DNA of 64,000 nt from Panulirus ornatus (taxonomy: Eukaryota > Arthropoda > Malacostraca > Decapoda > Palinuridae), in contig NC_092287.1 of assembly GCF_036320965.1 (NCBI RefSeq), positions 6,578,797 to 6,642,796 of the forward strand, given 5' to 3'. The notes below the pieces were generated by a model. That model saw nothing but the letters and a program-made list of their open reading frames with translations, had not been told where the DNA came from and made no database searches. Shown here one piece after another: positions 46,125 to 58,987 of this stretch; within the stretch, counting starts at the first letter, position 1; the number at the start of each line of letters is the position of its first letter. Position numbers and translations under genes: made by a program.

Positions 46125-46340
46125 AGTGATCCGGTCATTAGACGAGTGACCCGGTCATTAGACGAGTGACCCGGTCACTAGACGAGTGACCCGGTCATTG
46201 GACGAGTGACCCGGTCATTAGACGAGTGACCCGGTCATTGGACGAGTGACCCGGTCATTAGACGAGTGATCCGGTCATTAGACGAGTGACCCGGTCATTA
46301 GACGAGTGACCCGGTCATTAGACGAGTGACTCAGTCATCA
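46125..46340. repeat. 20-bp minisatellite, about 11 units
   Basis: Consensus GACGAGTGACCCGGTCATTA, nearly invariant (ATTA/ATTG/ACTA). Each unit holds TGACCCGGTCA, a near-palindrome. Confidence 0.95.
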
Positions 46341-46510
46341 CCCAACAGCTCTGGCCACTTGGAAGTGGGAACCACTTCAACGACCTTCAATAGGTCATCC
46401 AGAGGTCAATGCGCAGGTCAACGATTCTTCTCCTTTAGGGTACGATGACCTGGTACGTCAGCAGGTCAAAGGTCAGGCTCACGGTACACACCATCCACCC
46501 CAACAGGGGT

Positions 46511-46615
46511 TTACCGTCGTGCTCAAGGATCGTACCGTCGTGCTCAAGGATCGTACCGTCGTGCTCAAGGATCGTACCGTCGTGCTCAAGGATCGTACCG
46601 TCGTGCTCAGCGATC

Positions 46616-46616
<1 letters not shown>
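46511..46616. repeat. 21-bp minisatellite, family A, 5 units
   Basis: Consensus GGATCGTACCGTCGTGCTCAA differs from the 9.1 kb array by one base (GGATCG for GGGTCG). The last unit reads AGCGATCGTATA and merges into TA. Confidence 0.94.
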
Positions 46617-46712
<96 letters not shown>

Positions 46713-46786
46713 AACCCCCAAAACCCCGTAGATATATATCCCAATCCCCAAAACCCCGTATATATATCCCAACCCACCAAAACCCC

Positions 46787-46863
<77 letters not shown>

Positions 46864-46937
46864 AACCCCCAAATCCCCGTAGATATATATCCCAACCCCC
46901 AAAACCCCGTATATATATCCCAACCCACCAAAACCCC

Positions 46938-47014
<77 letters not shown>

Positions 47015-47095
47015 AACCCCCAAAACCCCGTAGATATATATCCAAACCCCCCAAAACCCCGTATATATATCCCAACCCCCCAAAACCAAAATCCT
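46617..47095. repeat. Nested TA / CCCAACCCCCAAAACCCCGTA array
   Basis: TA runs (46617-46709, 46787-46860, 46937-47011) alternate with three islands. Each island holds three copies of CCCAACCCCCAAAACCCCG separated by short TATA or GATATATAT links. The island order (GTAGATA, GTATATATCCC, CCCACCAAAACC) is kept, so the whole about 155-bp composite was duplicated. Confidence 0.95.
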
Positions 47096-47668
47096 CTACC
47101 ACACTCCTCCACTCGAATCTCCCTCTACCACACGTACCACATCCTGTGGTGGAGGTCAGGCAGGGGATGGCAGTCCATGGTCTGCAGTAACAACAGCCCC
47201 CCCCCCCCCCCCATAACCAGGGTCGTTAACTAAAGTTTTAAACTGGAGGACATGCGTTTCGAAGTCCCCCCCCAACCCCCCCCTTCCCATTTTTTTTCGC
47301 TCTCTAGAAAATGGGAAACCACGATCTCTTTCCTCAAGACATACTAACCTCCTAACCAGAAAAATGCGAAATATATCATCGTATTTCTCTTTTCTTCGTA
47401 TACACTATATATAGAAAGCAGCCATCTACGTACGATAGTTCACTCTATTGTGATTCAGTTCTACCCACCATCCCTCCCCCCCTAAAAAAAAGGGGGGGAG
47501 GGGGACTTACAAATTCAAGAGCCAACATCCATTTGTGGTCCGAGAAAAAAAAAATAAAATAAAGGAAAAAAAATATATATGGAAAATAAATCAAACACAG
47601 ACAGAAAACGGGGGATAGAGAAAATGTTTACGAGACACCGATGGCGAACGGATTAATAAAACTGGTAG

Positions 47669-47670
<2 letters not shown>

Positions 47671-47749
<79 letters not shown>

Positions 47750-47850
47750 GTGCGCGCGTGTGCGAGCCAGCGCCCACTTCCACCAAGGATGGACGACAGC
47801 AAACAGGATTCACTGTGATACATACATGCAGGATAAATCGGAGCAAACAG

Positions 47851-47882
<32 letters not shown>

Positions 47883-47942
47883 ACACACACACACACACAC
47901 ACCACACACACACACACACACACAGACACACACACACACACC
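47671..47942. repeat. (AG)n and interrupted (AC)n microsatellites
   Basis: AG 47671-47746 and AC 47851-47942 with GACAC and CACCAC interruptions. 47100-47670 is unassigned and includes C, T and A runs. Confidence 0.95.
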
Positions 47943-48069
47943 ACAGGAAGGGCCCGGGGCTCACCAGGAGTTCGGGCCACTGTGGCTGAGGCTGCACTAT
48001 GCTGGTTAGGGGCCACACAACACCACACCACGACAACATCATCTTGCAAACACGGCGAAATGAAAGGGG

Positions 48070-48318
48070 AAAGGTGGGCACGGGATAAAGGAAATTGGAG
48101 ACATGTGGTATACGGGGAGCAACGTGCTGCCGGCGGACGGAACCCAGGTATATGTAGTAGTCTTTATTTAGCGCCTCTTGCTGAAGAGGGAGGTGGGGGA
48201 TGGGATGTGGTTACCATGCATTACATACGACTGGTAGACAATGGATGTGGGGAAAATGACACCTTTTCTTCGTCTATTCCTGGCGCTACCTCGCTAACAC
48301 GGGAAACGGCGAACAAAA

Positions 48319-48320
<2 letters not shown>
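48070..48320 (+). mobile_element. Diverged RTE-like LINE 3' end
   Basis: ATGTGGTATACGGGGAGCAACGTG matches in parts the 35.4 kb copy (GATGTGGTATACCGGGG). A shortened UTR leads to GGCGCTACCTCGCTAACACG with GGAAACGGCGAACAAAAA and an AAT tail (48324-48372). Confidence 0.7.
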
Positions 48321-48323
<3 letters not shown>

Positions 48324-48376
<53 letters not shown>

Positions 48377-48430
48377 TATACTTAAACACGTAAACACCTA
48401 ACTAATGACACACACACACACACACACACA

Positions 48431-48522
<92 letters not shown>
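48324..48522. repeat. (AAT)n, (AC)n and (TA)n microsatellites
   Basis: AAT 48324-48372, AC 48411-48430, TA 48434-48522. Confidence 0.95.
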
Positions 48523-48525
<3 letters not shown>

Positions 48526-48702
48526 AAATAGCTGCCTGAGGTACGAATACCTTTCTCACTTTGACATGAGAAAAGACAACAACAACATCAACCACACAGG
48601 GACACAAAAGGCACATTAATAAGCACCCGCTTCAAGGAGCATCACCTGACCTGCTACACTGTGCTACGTTAATTTACGATTCGCTTCGTCCAAGATGGAA
48701 TA

Positions 48703-48800
48703 GGAGGAGGAGGAGAAAGAAGAGGAGGTGGAGGAGAAAGAAGAGGAGGAGAAGGAGGAAGAAGAGGTGGTGGAGGAGGAAGAGGAGGGGAAAAGAGAGA
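48703..48800. repeat. GAGGA/GAAGA purine-rich array
   Basis: About 95 bp purine-only on plus with irregular GAG and GAA triplets. Confidence 0.9.
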
Positions 48801-48804
48801 GGCG

Positions 48805-50015
48805 ATATTAACGCCAGCAACGTCAGGCGCTGAGGAGTGCTGGAGCGCGATGCAAGCGAGGTGTTGGAGACAGCTGAGCGAGGATGCAAGCAGCGTGCAT
48901 CAGCTCTTCCCCTGGGGCCGTTTTTGCTTAGTTTGGCGTCACAAGACAACCGTCCACGACGCGTCCGATTCCCTTCCATCCTCTCCTACTCTCTCCGTCC
49001 CTTCCATCATACAGTCATATCAAACCCGTAAAGAGCCAATTTTCTCTTAACCTCGCTATTTACGTCGGTCTTAGAACCGTCCGAACAAAACCACGTAATC
49101 GGGATCAACTCCAACAGGACGTAGTGGGGCGAGTGGTTCCAACCGAGGCGGAGGTCGGAGCCAGAGCGGCGGCTCTCGGGGACAAGAGCGTTGTGTGTTT
49201 CTTCATTACAAATGGATACCAAGTGTTGGCCCACGGGCAGCAGCGTCTACATGTCTACGTGCTTAACCTTCTACGCGATACGTTATACCCTGTCCTCACA
49301 ACACACTAACTTACATAACATCAACACACACACACACACACACATACACATTTACACGTCAATCCTTTTGACATCAATTCCGCGGGAACAATCATATACG
49401 ACCCCCGACTCCCCAATTCGAGCAAGAGGGACGAGCCACTCACAGAGAATACGATGGAGTGAACCTTGAACACCCCTAGCCTTAACGTAGGCGCCAAAAA
49501 TTGCGTTCCCCCAAGGGATCCAATAGCGAAGCCGGCTGTGCAACCCAAGCCATGCACCCCGCTGACGACGGATCACGGTACTCGACGTGCCAAGGAAAAC
49601 AAAAGGGCAGTTCAACTTGCAGCATCCCGCTGGGTCCTATGCTGTAGCCTCTCTTCTTCTTCTTCTTCTTCTTTTCTCAACCCTGGTTCAGCAGCTGGAC
49701 TAGCATCATCCCATTCCCTGCTCACCCCATGCTCCATCCAGGAGGAAAATGAAGAAGTAATATGAAGAAATAATATTTGAGTATATAAAGAACCATGTTG
49801 AAGTAGCACTGAAGTATTGCCACATTAAAGCACTCCCTCGCCACCCACCCCTACCCCCCCAAACTCTCACATTATGAGCTCAGCTGTCATCACATGAGTC
49901 GCAGGAGCGTGACACATCACCCAGACACACCACAGGCTCTTGGCAGGGGCGTCGGCCATCTCTCGTCCCCTTGATTCAGAACGAACTTCCTCTGAGAGAG
50001 AGGGAGGGACCTGTC
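48805..50015. other. Unassigned, no recognisable gene
   Basis: About 1.2 kb of mixed sequence with an AC run (49324-49345) and a CTT run (49651-49672). Overlapping frames of 60-100 codons show no domain. Confidence 0.4.
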
Positions 50016-51338
50016 AGCCTTGCGCTACGTGGGGGTGCCACAGGGTAGGCCACTGGTGCTTCTGAAGTTATTGTTCAGCCGAAGACCAGCGGAATCTCCC
50101 ATGAGACTGGAGGAACGGTGGGGGAGGCAGCCAGCAAGGAAAGTAAATAAATGCCTAAACCCTGAAAGGCATGTCATCTATTCACTCCAACAACCACAAC
50201 AACAAAGGACTTACACATCCCTGCATTTCCAGTCAACCCTAAACACAGCAGACCTTTACTGAGTTATTCATGGCGTTAGGTTGAGTAGAATGTGTATCAT
50301 GCTAACTTTGTGATTCAGGTGGGCCCGGCCGGAGCAGCTCACACACACACACACTGACCACCTCGCTAGCGAGGCGGGAACCACCTCTGGCATACTGATC
50401 ACCACCCATACGGTGTCAACAATCTTGGCCGAGGCGAAATCCACTTACGTTAGCATTGCGTCAATGGCTACTTACGCCCCTTGGAATATGCAGGCGCGGC
50501 ACCCGGGGACTCGCACGTCATAACAACCGACCGGGGGGGGAAGGCGTGCAGGGGATGGCCTAAGACGCGCAGGCTCGCCTAGTGACGTAAAATATCCTTG
50601 TCTGAAGTCCGGTGGTGAGGTCTCTTAACGTCACCCTGGTCAAGAGCACCTGTTGCCTACCTGTGCCCTTTCCCTGCTGCAGGACGGAGCGCCTCCAGAT
50701 GAGAATACAACTTTACTCCTCATTTAATACAATGCAACACAAGTCCTTCACAGTGAGCCGTAACCAAACTCATTTCTACTGTCTTATTGTATAAGTTTCA
50801 GTACCTAACATTTCAATGTGAAAAAAAAATAAAAACCACTTCAAAAGTTTTCTACTTATTGTGATCGACACCATCACTTTACACGTACGAAACCCTTTAG
50901 TAAATAAACATTCACGTCTATACACACACTCAACATATATAAACACACTAAGATGTACATCCAAACAGTCTCGACCCGTGGCAAAATGCGTCGGACCCGC
51001 AGGAAGAGCCGAAGTAAAACTAACCCACCTACTTGACGGAGGGAAGTAACCGACCCATCCCCTCCCCCCCGGGCATACCACAGCTAGCAACAACAACGGG
51101 CCAACCCTAAGGACCACGCCCTTAGGGACTGACGGCATCCTCAGGTCCAGAAACTGTGGGGGAGTCACTGGTTCAGGGAGGCAACACTTCTCGCAAGTCT
51201 CTTCTGCTTTTTTTCTTTTTTTTTTTCTGTCACTCGTGGAAATGTTATTACGTCAACTACCCTAATCTACGACGCCCATAAAAAGTCACTTCTGAGAATG
51301 TGTTGCAATTGGGTGTAAACGCCTTCAAAGTGCAGCGT
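50016..51338. other. Unassigned left flank of the 31-bp satellite
   Basis: Mostly single-copy within this window. YVGVPQGRPLV (about 50028) faintly resembles an RT PQG segment but nothing else supports it. A 130-codon minus frame (51168-50776) shows no recognisable domain. A T-rich tract lies at 51209-51230. Confidence 0.4.
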
Positions 51339-51484
51339 CCTTGTATAAGGTCATGAGTAGGTGTATGTAGGTACACCGGTCCCAGTCCTGGGTCATATGA
51401 AGGTACAATGACCTCGTATCGAGCCACATGTAAGTGGAATGACCTTGTATAGGGTTATATGTAAGTGGGGAAAGGGCCTTTTAT
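51339..51484. repeat. Degenerate edge units of the 31-bp satellite
   Basis: Four to five diverged units, including GGTCATATGAAGGTACAATG with ACCTCGTATCGAGCC, and a 34-bp unit at 51453-51486 (TAAGTGGGGAAAGGGCC). Decay is limited to this left border. Confidence 0.9.
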
Positions 51485-54400
51485 AGGGTCATATGTAAGT
51501 GGAATGACCTTGTATAGGGTCATATGTAAGTGGAATGACCTTGTATAGGGTCATATGTAAGTGGAATGACCTTGTATAGGGTCATATGTAAGTGGAATGA
51601 CCTTGTATAGGGTCATATGTAAGTGGAATGACCTTGTATAGGGTCATATGTAAGTGGAATGACCTTGTATAGGGTCATATGTAAGTGGAATGACCTTGTA
51701 TAGGGTCATATGTAAGTGGAATGACCTTGTATAGGGTCATATGTAAGTGGAATGACCTTGTATAGGGTCATATGTAAGTGGAATGACCTTGTATAGGGTC
51801 ATATGTAAGTGGAATGACCTTGTATAGGGTCATATGTAAGTGGAATGACCTTGTATAGGGTCATATGTAAGTGGAATGACCTTGTATAGGGTCATATGTA
51901 AGTGGAATGACCTTGTATAGGGTCATATGTAAGTGGAATGACCTTGTATAGGGTCATATGTAAGTGGAATGACCTTGTATAGGGTCATATGTAAGTGGAA
52001 TGACCTTGTATAGGGTCATATGTAAGTGGAATGACCTTGTATAGGGTCATATGTAAGTGGAATGACCTTGTATAGGGTCATATGTAAGTGGAATGACCTT
52101 GTATAGGGTCATATGTAAGTGGAATGACCTTGTATAGGGTCATATGTAAGTGGAATGACCTTGTATAGGGTCATATGTAAGTGGAATGACCTTGTATAGG
52201 GTCATATGTAAGTGGAATGACCTTGTATAGGGTCATATGTAAGTGGAATGACCTTGTATAGGGTCATATGTAAGTGGAATGACCTTGTATAGGGTCATAT
52301 GTAAGTGGAATGACCTTGTATAGGGTCATATGTAAGTGGAATGACCTTGTATAGGGTCATATGTAAGTGGAATGACCTTGTATAGGGTCATATGTAAGTG
52401 GAATGACCTTGTATAGGGTCATATGTAAGTGGAATGACCTTGTATAGGGTCATATGTAAGTGGAATGACCTTGTATAGGGTCATATGTAAGTGGAATGAC
52501 CTTGTATAGGGTCATATGTAAGTGGAATGACCTTGTATAGGGTCATATGTAAGTGGAATGACCTTGTATAGGGTCATATGTAAGTGGAATGACCTTGTAT
52601 AGGGTCATATGTAAGTGGAATGACCTTGTATAGGGTCATATGTAAGTGGAATGACCTTGTATAGGGTCATATGTAAGTGGAATGACCTTGTATAGGGTCA
52701 TATGTAAGTGGAATGACCTTGTATAGGGTCATATGTAAGTGGAATGACCTTGTATAGGGTCATATGTAAGTGGAATGACCTTGTATAGGGTCATATGTAA
52801 GTGGAATGACCTTGTATAGGGTCATATGTAAGTGGAATGACCTTGTATAGGGTCATATGTAAGTGGAATGACCTTGTATAGGGTCATATGTAAGTGGAAT
52901 GACCTTGTATAGGGTCATATGTAAGTGGAATGACCTTGTATAGGGTCATATGTAAGTGGAATGACCTTGTATAGGGTCATATGTAAGTGGAATGACCTTG
53001 TATAGGGTCATATGTAAGTGGAATGACCTTGTATAGGGTCATATGTAAGTGGAATGACCTTGTATAGGGTCATATGTAAGTGGAATGACCTTGTATAGGG
53101 TCATATGTAAGTGGAATGACCTTGTATAGGGTCATATGTAAGTGGAATGACCTTGTATAGGGTCATATGTAAGTGGAATGACCTTGTATAGGGTCATATG
53201 TAAGTGGAATGACCTTGTATAGGGTCATATGTAAGTGGAATGACCTTGTATAGGGTCATATGTAAGTGGAATGACCTTGTATAGGGTCATATGTAAGTGG
53301 AATGACCTTGTATAGGGTCATATGTAAGTGGAATGACCTTGTATAGGGTCATATGTAAGTGGAATGACCTTGTATAGGGTCATATGTAAGTGGAATGACC
53401 TTGTATAGGGTCATATGTAAGTGGAATGACCTTGTATAGGGTCATATGTAAGTGGAATGACCTTGTATAGGGTCATATGTAAGTGGAATGACCTTGTATA
53501 GGGTCATATGTAAGTGGAATGACCTTGTATAGGGTCATATGTAAGTGGAATGACCTTGTATAGGGTCATATGTAAGTGGAATGACCTTGTATAGGGTCAT
53601 ATGTAAGTGGAATGACCTTGTATAGGGTCATATGTAAGTGGAATGACCTTGTATAGGGTCATATGTAAGTGGAATGACCTTGTATAGGGTCATATGTAAG
53701 TGGAATGACCTTGTATAGGGTCATATGTAAGTGGAATGACCTTGTATAGGGTCATATGTAAGTGGAATGACCTTGTATAGGGTCATATGTAAGTGGAATG
53801 ACCTTGTATAGGGTCATATGTAAGTGGAATGACCTTGTATAGGGTCATATGTAAGTGGAATGACCTTGTATAGGGTCATATGTAAGTGGAATGACCTTGT
53901 ATAGGGTCATATGTAAGTGGAATGACCTTGTATAGGGTCATATGTAAGTGGAATGACCTTGTATAGGGTCATATGTAAGTGGAATGACCTTGTATAGGGT
54001 CATATGTAAGTGGAATGACCTTGTATAGGGTCATATGTAAGTGGAATGACCTTGTATAGGGTCATATGTAAGTGGAATGACCTTGTATAGGGTCATATGT
54101 AAGTGGAATGACCTTGTATAGGGTCATATGTAAGTGGAATGACCTTGTATAGGGTCATATGTAAGTGGAATGACCTTGTATAGGGTCATATGTAAGTGGA
54201 ATGACCTTGTATAGGGTCATATGTAAGTGGAATGACCTTGTATAGGGTCATATGTAAGTGGAATGACCTTGTATAGGGTCATATGTAAGTGGAATGACCT
54301 TGTATAGGGTCATATGTAAGTGGAATGACCTTGTATAGGGTTATATGTAAGTGGAATGACCTTGTATAGGGTCATATGTAAGTGGAATGACCTTGTATAG

Positions 54401-57396
54401 GGTCATATGTAAGTGGAATGACCTTGTATAGGGTCATATGTAAGTGGAATGACCTTGTATAGGGTCATATGTAAGTGGAATGACCTTGTATAGGGTCATA
54501 TGTAAGTGGAATGACCTTGTATAGGGTCATATGTAAGTGGAATGACCTTGTATAGGGTCATATGTAAGTGGAATGACCTTGTATAGGGTCATATGTAAGT
54601 GGAATGACCTTGTATAGGGTCATATGTAAGTGGAATGACCTTGTATAGGGTTATATGTAAGTGGAATGACCTTGTATAGGGTCATATGTAAGTGGAATGA
54701 CCTTGTATAGGGTCATATGTAAGTGGAATGACCTTGTATAGGGTCATATGTAAGTGGAATGACCTTGTATAGGGTCATATGTAAGTGGAATGACCTTGTA
54801 TAGGGTCATATGTAAGTGGAATGACCTTGTATAGGGTCATATGTAAGTGGAATGACCTTGTATAGGGTCATATGTAAGTGGAATGACCTTGTATAGGGTC
54901 ATATGTAAGTGGAATGACCTTGTATAGGGTTATATGTAAGTGGAATGACCTTGTATAGGGTCATATGTAAGTGGAATGACCTTGTATAGGGTCATATGTA
55001 AGTGGAATGACCTTGTATAGGGTCATATGTAAGTGGAATGACCTTGTATAGGGTCATATGTAAGTGGAATGACCTTGTATAGGGTCATATGTAAGTGGAA
55101 TGACCTTGTATAGGGTCATATGTAAGTGGAATGACCTTGTATAGGGTCATATGTAAGTGGAATGACCTTGTATAGGGTCATATGTAAGTGGAATGACCTT
55201 GTATAGGGTCATATGTAAGTGGAATGACCTTGTATAGGGTCATATGTAAGTGGAATGACCTTGTATAGGGTCATATGTAAGTGGAATGACCTTGTATAGG
55301 GTCATATGTAAGTGGAATGACCTTGTATAGGGTCATATGTAAGTGGAATGACCTTGTATAGGGTTATATGTAAGTGGAATGACCTTGTATAGGGTCATAT
55401 GTAAGTGGAATGACCTTGTATAGGGTCATATGTAAGTGGAATGACCTTGTATAGGGTCATATGTAAGTGGAATGACCTTGTATAGGGTCATATGTAAGTG
55501 GAATGACCTTGTATAGGGTCATATGTAAGTGGAATGACCTTGTATAGGGTCATATGTAAGTGGAATGACCTTGTATAGGGTCATATGTAAGTGGAATGAC
55601 CTTGTATAGGGTCATATGTAAGTGGAATGACCTTGTATAGGGTCATATGTAAGTGGAATGACCTTGTATAGGGTCATATGTAAGTGGAATGACCTTGTAT
55701 AGGGTCATATGTAAGTGGAATGACCTTGTATAGGGTCATATGTAAGTGGAATGACCTTGTATAGGGTTATATGTAAGTGGAATGACCTTGTATAGGGTCA
55801 TATGTAAGTGGAATGACCTTGTATAGGGTCATATGTAAGTGGAATGACCTTGTATAGGGTCATATGTAAGTGGAATGACCTTGTATAGGGTCATATGTAA
55901 GTGGAATGACCTTGTATAGGGTCATATGTAAGTGGAATGACCTTGTATAGGGTCATATGTAAGTGGAATGACCTTGTATAGGGTCATATGTAAGTGGAAT
56001 GACCTTGTATAGGGTCATATGTAAGTGGAATGACCTTGTATAGGGTCATATGTAAGTGGAATGACCTTGTATAGGGTCATATGTAAGTGGAATGACCTTG
56101 TATAGGGTCATATGTAAGTGGAATGACCTTGTATAGGGTCATATGTAAGTGGAATGACCTTGTATAGGGTCATATGTAAGTGGAATGACCTTGTATAGGG
56201 TCATATGTAAGTGGAATGACCTTGTATAGGGTCATATGTAAGTGGAATGACCTTGTATAGGGTCATATGTAAGTGGAATGACCTTGTATAGGGTCATATG
56301 TAAGTGGAATGACCTTGTATAGGGTCATATGTAAGTGGAATGACCTTGTATAGGGTCATATGTAAGTGGAATGACCTTGTATAGGGTCATATGTAAGTGG
56401 AATGACCTTGTATAGGGTCATATGTAAGTGGAATGACCTTGTATAGGGTCATATGTAAGTGGAATGACCTTGTATAGGGTCATATGTAAGTGGAATGACC
56501 TTGTATAGGGTTATATGTAAGTGGAATGACCTTGTATAGGGTCATATGTAAGTGGAATGACCTTGTATAGGGTCATATGTAAGTGGAATGACCTTGTATA
56601 GGGTTATATGTAAGTGGAATGACCTTGTATAGGGTCATATGTAAGTGGAATGACCTTGTATAGGGTCATATGTAAGTGGAATGACCTTGTATAGGGTCAT
56701 ATGTAAGTGGAATGACCTTGTATAGGGTCATATGTAAGTGGAATGACCTTGTATAGGGTCATATGTAAGTGGAATGACCTTGTATAGGGTCATATGTAAG
56801 TGGAATGACCTTGTATAGGGTCATATGTAAGTGGAATGACCTTGTATAGGGTCATATGTAAGTGGAATGACCTTGTATAGGGTCATATGTAAGTGGAATG
56901 ACCTTGTATAGGGTCATATGTAAGTGGAATGACCTTGTATAGGGTCATATGTAAGTGGAATGACCTTGTATAGGGTCATATGTAAGTGGAATGACCTTGT
57001 ATAGGGTCATATGTAAGTGGAATGACCTTGTATAGGGTCATATGTAAGTGGAATGACCTTGTATAGGGTCATATGTAAGTGGAATGACCTTGTATAGGGT
57101 CATATGTAAGTGGAATGACCTTGTATAGGGTCATATGTAAGTGGAATGACCTTGTATAGGGTCATATGTAAGTGGAATGACCTTGTATAGGGTCATATGT
57201 AAGTGGAATGACCTTGTATAGGGTCATATGTAAGTGGAATGACCTTGTATAGGGTCATATGTAAGTGGAATGACCTTGTATAGGGTCATATGTAAGTGGA
57301 ATGACCTTGTATAGGGTCATATGTAAGTGGAATGACCTTGTATAGGGTCATATGTAAGTGGAATGACCTTGTATAGGGTCATATGTAAGTGGAATG
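51485..57396. repeat. 31-bp satellite, about 191 near-identical units
   Basis: The unit joins GGTCATATGTAAGTGGAATG to ACCTTGTATAG. It contains the inverted pair GGTCAT/ATGACC around an 11-nt centre and an NdeI-like CATATG. The only variation I see is C to T in GGTCATATG at 54342, 54652, 54931, 55365, 55768, 56512 and 56605; the gaps are 10, 9, 14, 13, 24 and 3 exact multiples of 31. The distance from the same T variant in the left border (51456) to 54342 is 34 + 92 x 31, so there is no net length change. No frame exceeds a few units because 31 is not a multiple of 3 and the unit contains stop codons. It ends abruptly at GGAATG before an AG tract. Confidence 0.99.
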
Positions 57397-57411
57397 GGAG
57401 AAGGAAGAAGG

Positions 57412-57414
<3 letters not shown>

Positions 57415-57492
<78 letters not shown>
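57415..57492. repeat. (AG)n microsatellite bordering the satellite
   Basis: AG run begins 19 bp after the last satellite unit. Confidence 0.95.
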
Positions 57493-57496
<4 letters not shown>

Positions 57497-57654
57497 GACT
57501 CTGTAAGCACAGTTCCTCTGTTGAAGTGGAAGGCGGGGTTAAGTTGTTGTTTTTGTTTTTGTTTTCCCTCGCCCTACCTGGGGGCGTTGTGGTGTTGATC
57601 ACTGCAGAGGTCTGGATGATAAAGAAACGAGTCTACTGCTGCTGCAGAGCGCCG

Positions 57655-57800
57655 AGTCTACTCAAAGGGAGGGGGTCGTCATGGGGGGATAAGTCATTTC
57701 GTTTCGTCGTACGAGTTCTGGGTGCCTTGTGGAACCTACTGTCAGCAGATATCACGAAGGAAACCAAAGGGAAGCAACGTACACACGAATTCAGGAGACA
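57655..57800 (+). mobile_element. Weak CR1-like C-terminal relic
   Basis: The frame reads FRFVVRVLGALWNLLSADI then about 16 residues to HEFRRHLHM. This resembles the FFSxRVVxxWNxLPxxVV...FKxRLD ending of CR1-type proteins, with an extra residue. Short and diverged, so uncertain. Confidence 0.3.
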
Positions 57801-57849
57801 TTTGCATATGACTACACTGGCTTTGACCTCACGTTAAGCTTTCACCGTC

Positions 57850-58730
57850 GGGAGTCACATGACCCATTGTGACCTGACCCGGTAGGCAACAGCGGGTCAT
57901 GTAACCTACCACTCACTCCGTAACTTTACCTTATTCATCATATTTTTTTTTTCTATACTAATCTGCTGTAGGAAAACCGTTCACCTGGGTAAAAAAAAAA
58001 AAAAAAAAACGTGAAATTCTGTATGAAGTTCGTCATCCTGGGCTAAACAATGTCTCTCCTCATATAACCATTCGACATGAGGACACGGTGAGACCAGTTG
58101 TGGTCCATCATATGATTAAAATCTCTCAACATGACGCGAGACAAGGATCTCATCAGTGCCAAGTCTCGCATCTCGTCTATAAACCCTTTGGTTTAAATGT
58201 TTCCCTGTCTCAGAATATTCTCTCCCAAGTAATATATATGTATATACTTAAGACTGTTGGGCTGTATTGTGGTCTGTCGTATATCTTCCGTATTTCATAT
58301 TTCTCATCGACGTATCTTCCATGAAATGTGTCAACAGTGAGTTGCAACGCTGGCACGTTTTCTTCGGCCCTTTCAAATTTTCAGGTGTAATGCGGACCAT
58401 AAAAATGTCACACAATCCTGTGCTTAAACATCATGACGTAAAATACAGCGAATGCATGACTTTAATAATCTTTTTTCCTTCCTACATACAGTGAATCGTC
58501 AACATCATTTTCCCCTGTTTAATCATGAGATCAAATGAGGAGGAAATCTTACGACCATCTCCCCAGCCAAACTTGAGCTTGACGGAGGGACGCACATATT
58601 CGTACATATTCCTGACTTTGTTCTCCTCTGCTGCGAGCCCATGTTCCCACAGGAGCCAACCATTCCACCGAGATCCTGACACCACGACGTCCTACGTGCA
58701 GTAAGGAGCGGGTGGAAGGAGAGGTCAGTT
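57850..58730. other. Unassigned, no recognisable gene
   Basis: AT-richer sequence with A and T runs. Frames under 80 codons on plus lack features. No tandem repeat. Confidence 0.4.
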
Positions 58731-58734
58731 ATCT

Positions 58735-58936
58735 GCCAAGGGCAAAGATGAAAGGGGCATGTTTGAAGGCAAAGCGGTCCCGACGGTGTCGCACGGATGA
58801 GAGTCTTTGGCGGTTCCCTGGACGCAAAAGGAGAGGACGCGGGTGGACGTGCTGGATGTGACAGGTCTGAGGACAACAAATGTGGAATAAGGTGGGTTGG
58901 AGATGCGAGGTGACGACAGAGTGAGAGTGAGTTGCG

Positions 58937-58987
<51 letters not shown>

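Noticed and set aside
46735..47090. CCCCAAAA-like words resembling ciliate telomere repeats
   Set aside because: They occur as parts of a CCCAACCCCCAAAACCCCG unit alternating with TA tracts, not as a continuous telomeric array. Arthropod telomeres usually use TTAGG, which I do not see tandemly here.
50016..50200. YVGVPQGRPLV as an RT motif
   Set aside because: A single short resemblance with no flanking RT motif in any frame. Likely chance.
50776..51168. 130-codon minus-strand frame beside the satellite
   Set aside because: No recognisable domain, signal or splice context. A chance frame of this size is expected in GC-rich sequence.
51485..57396. CRISPR-like direct repeat array
   Set aside because: Units are contiguous with no unique spacers and the sequence context is eukaryotic.
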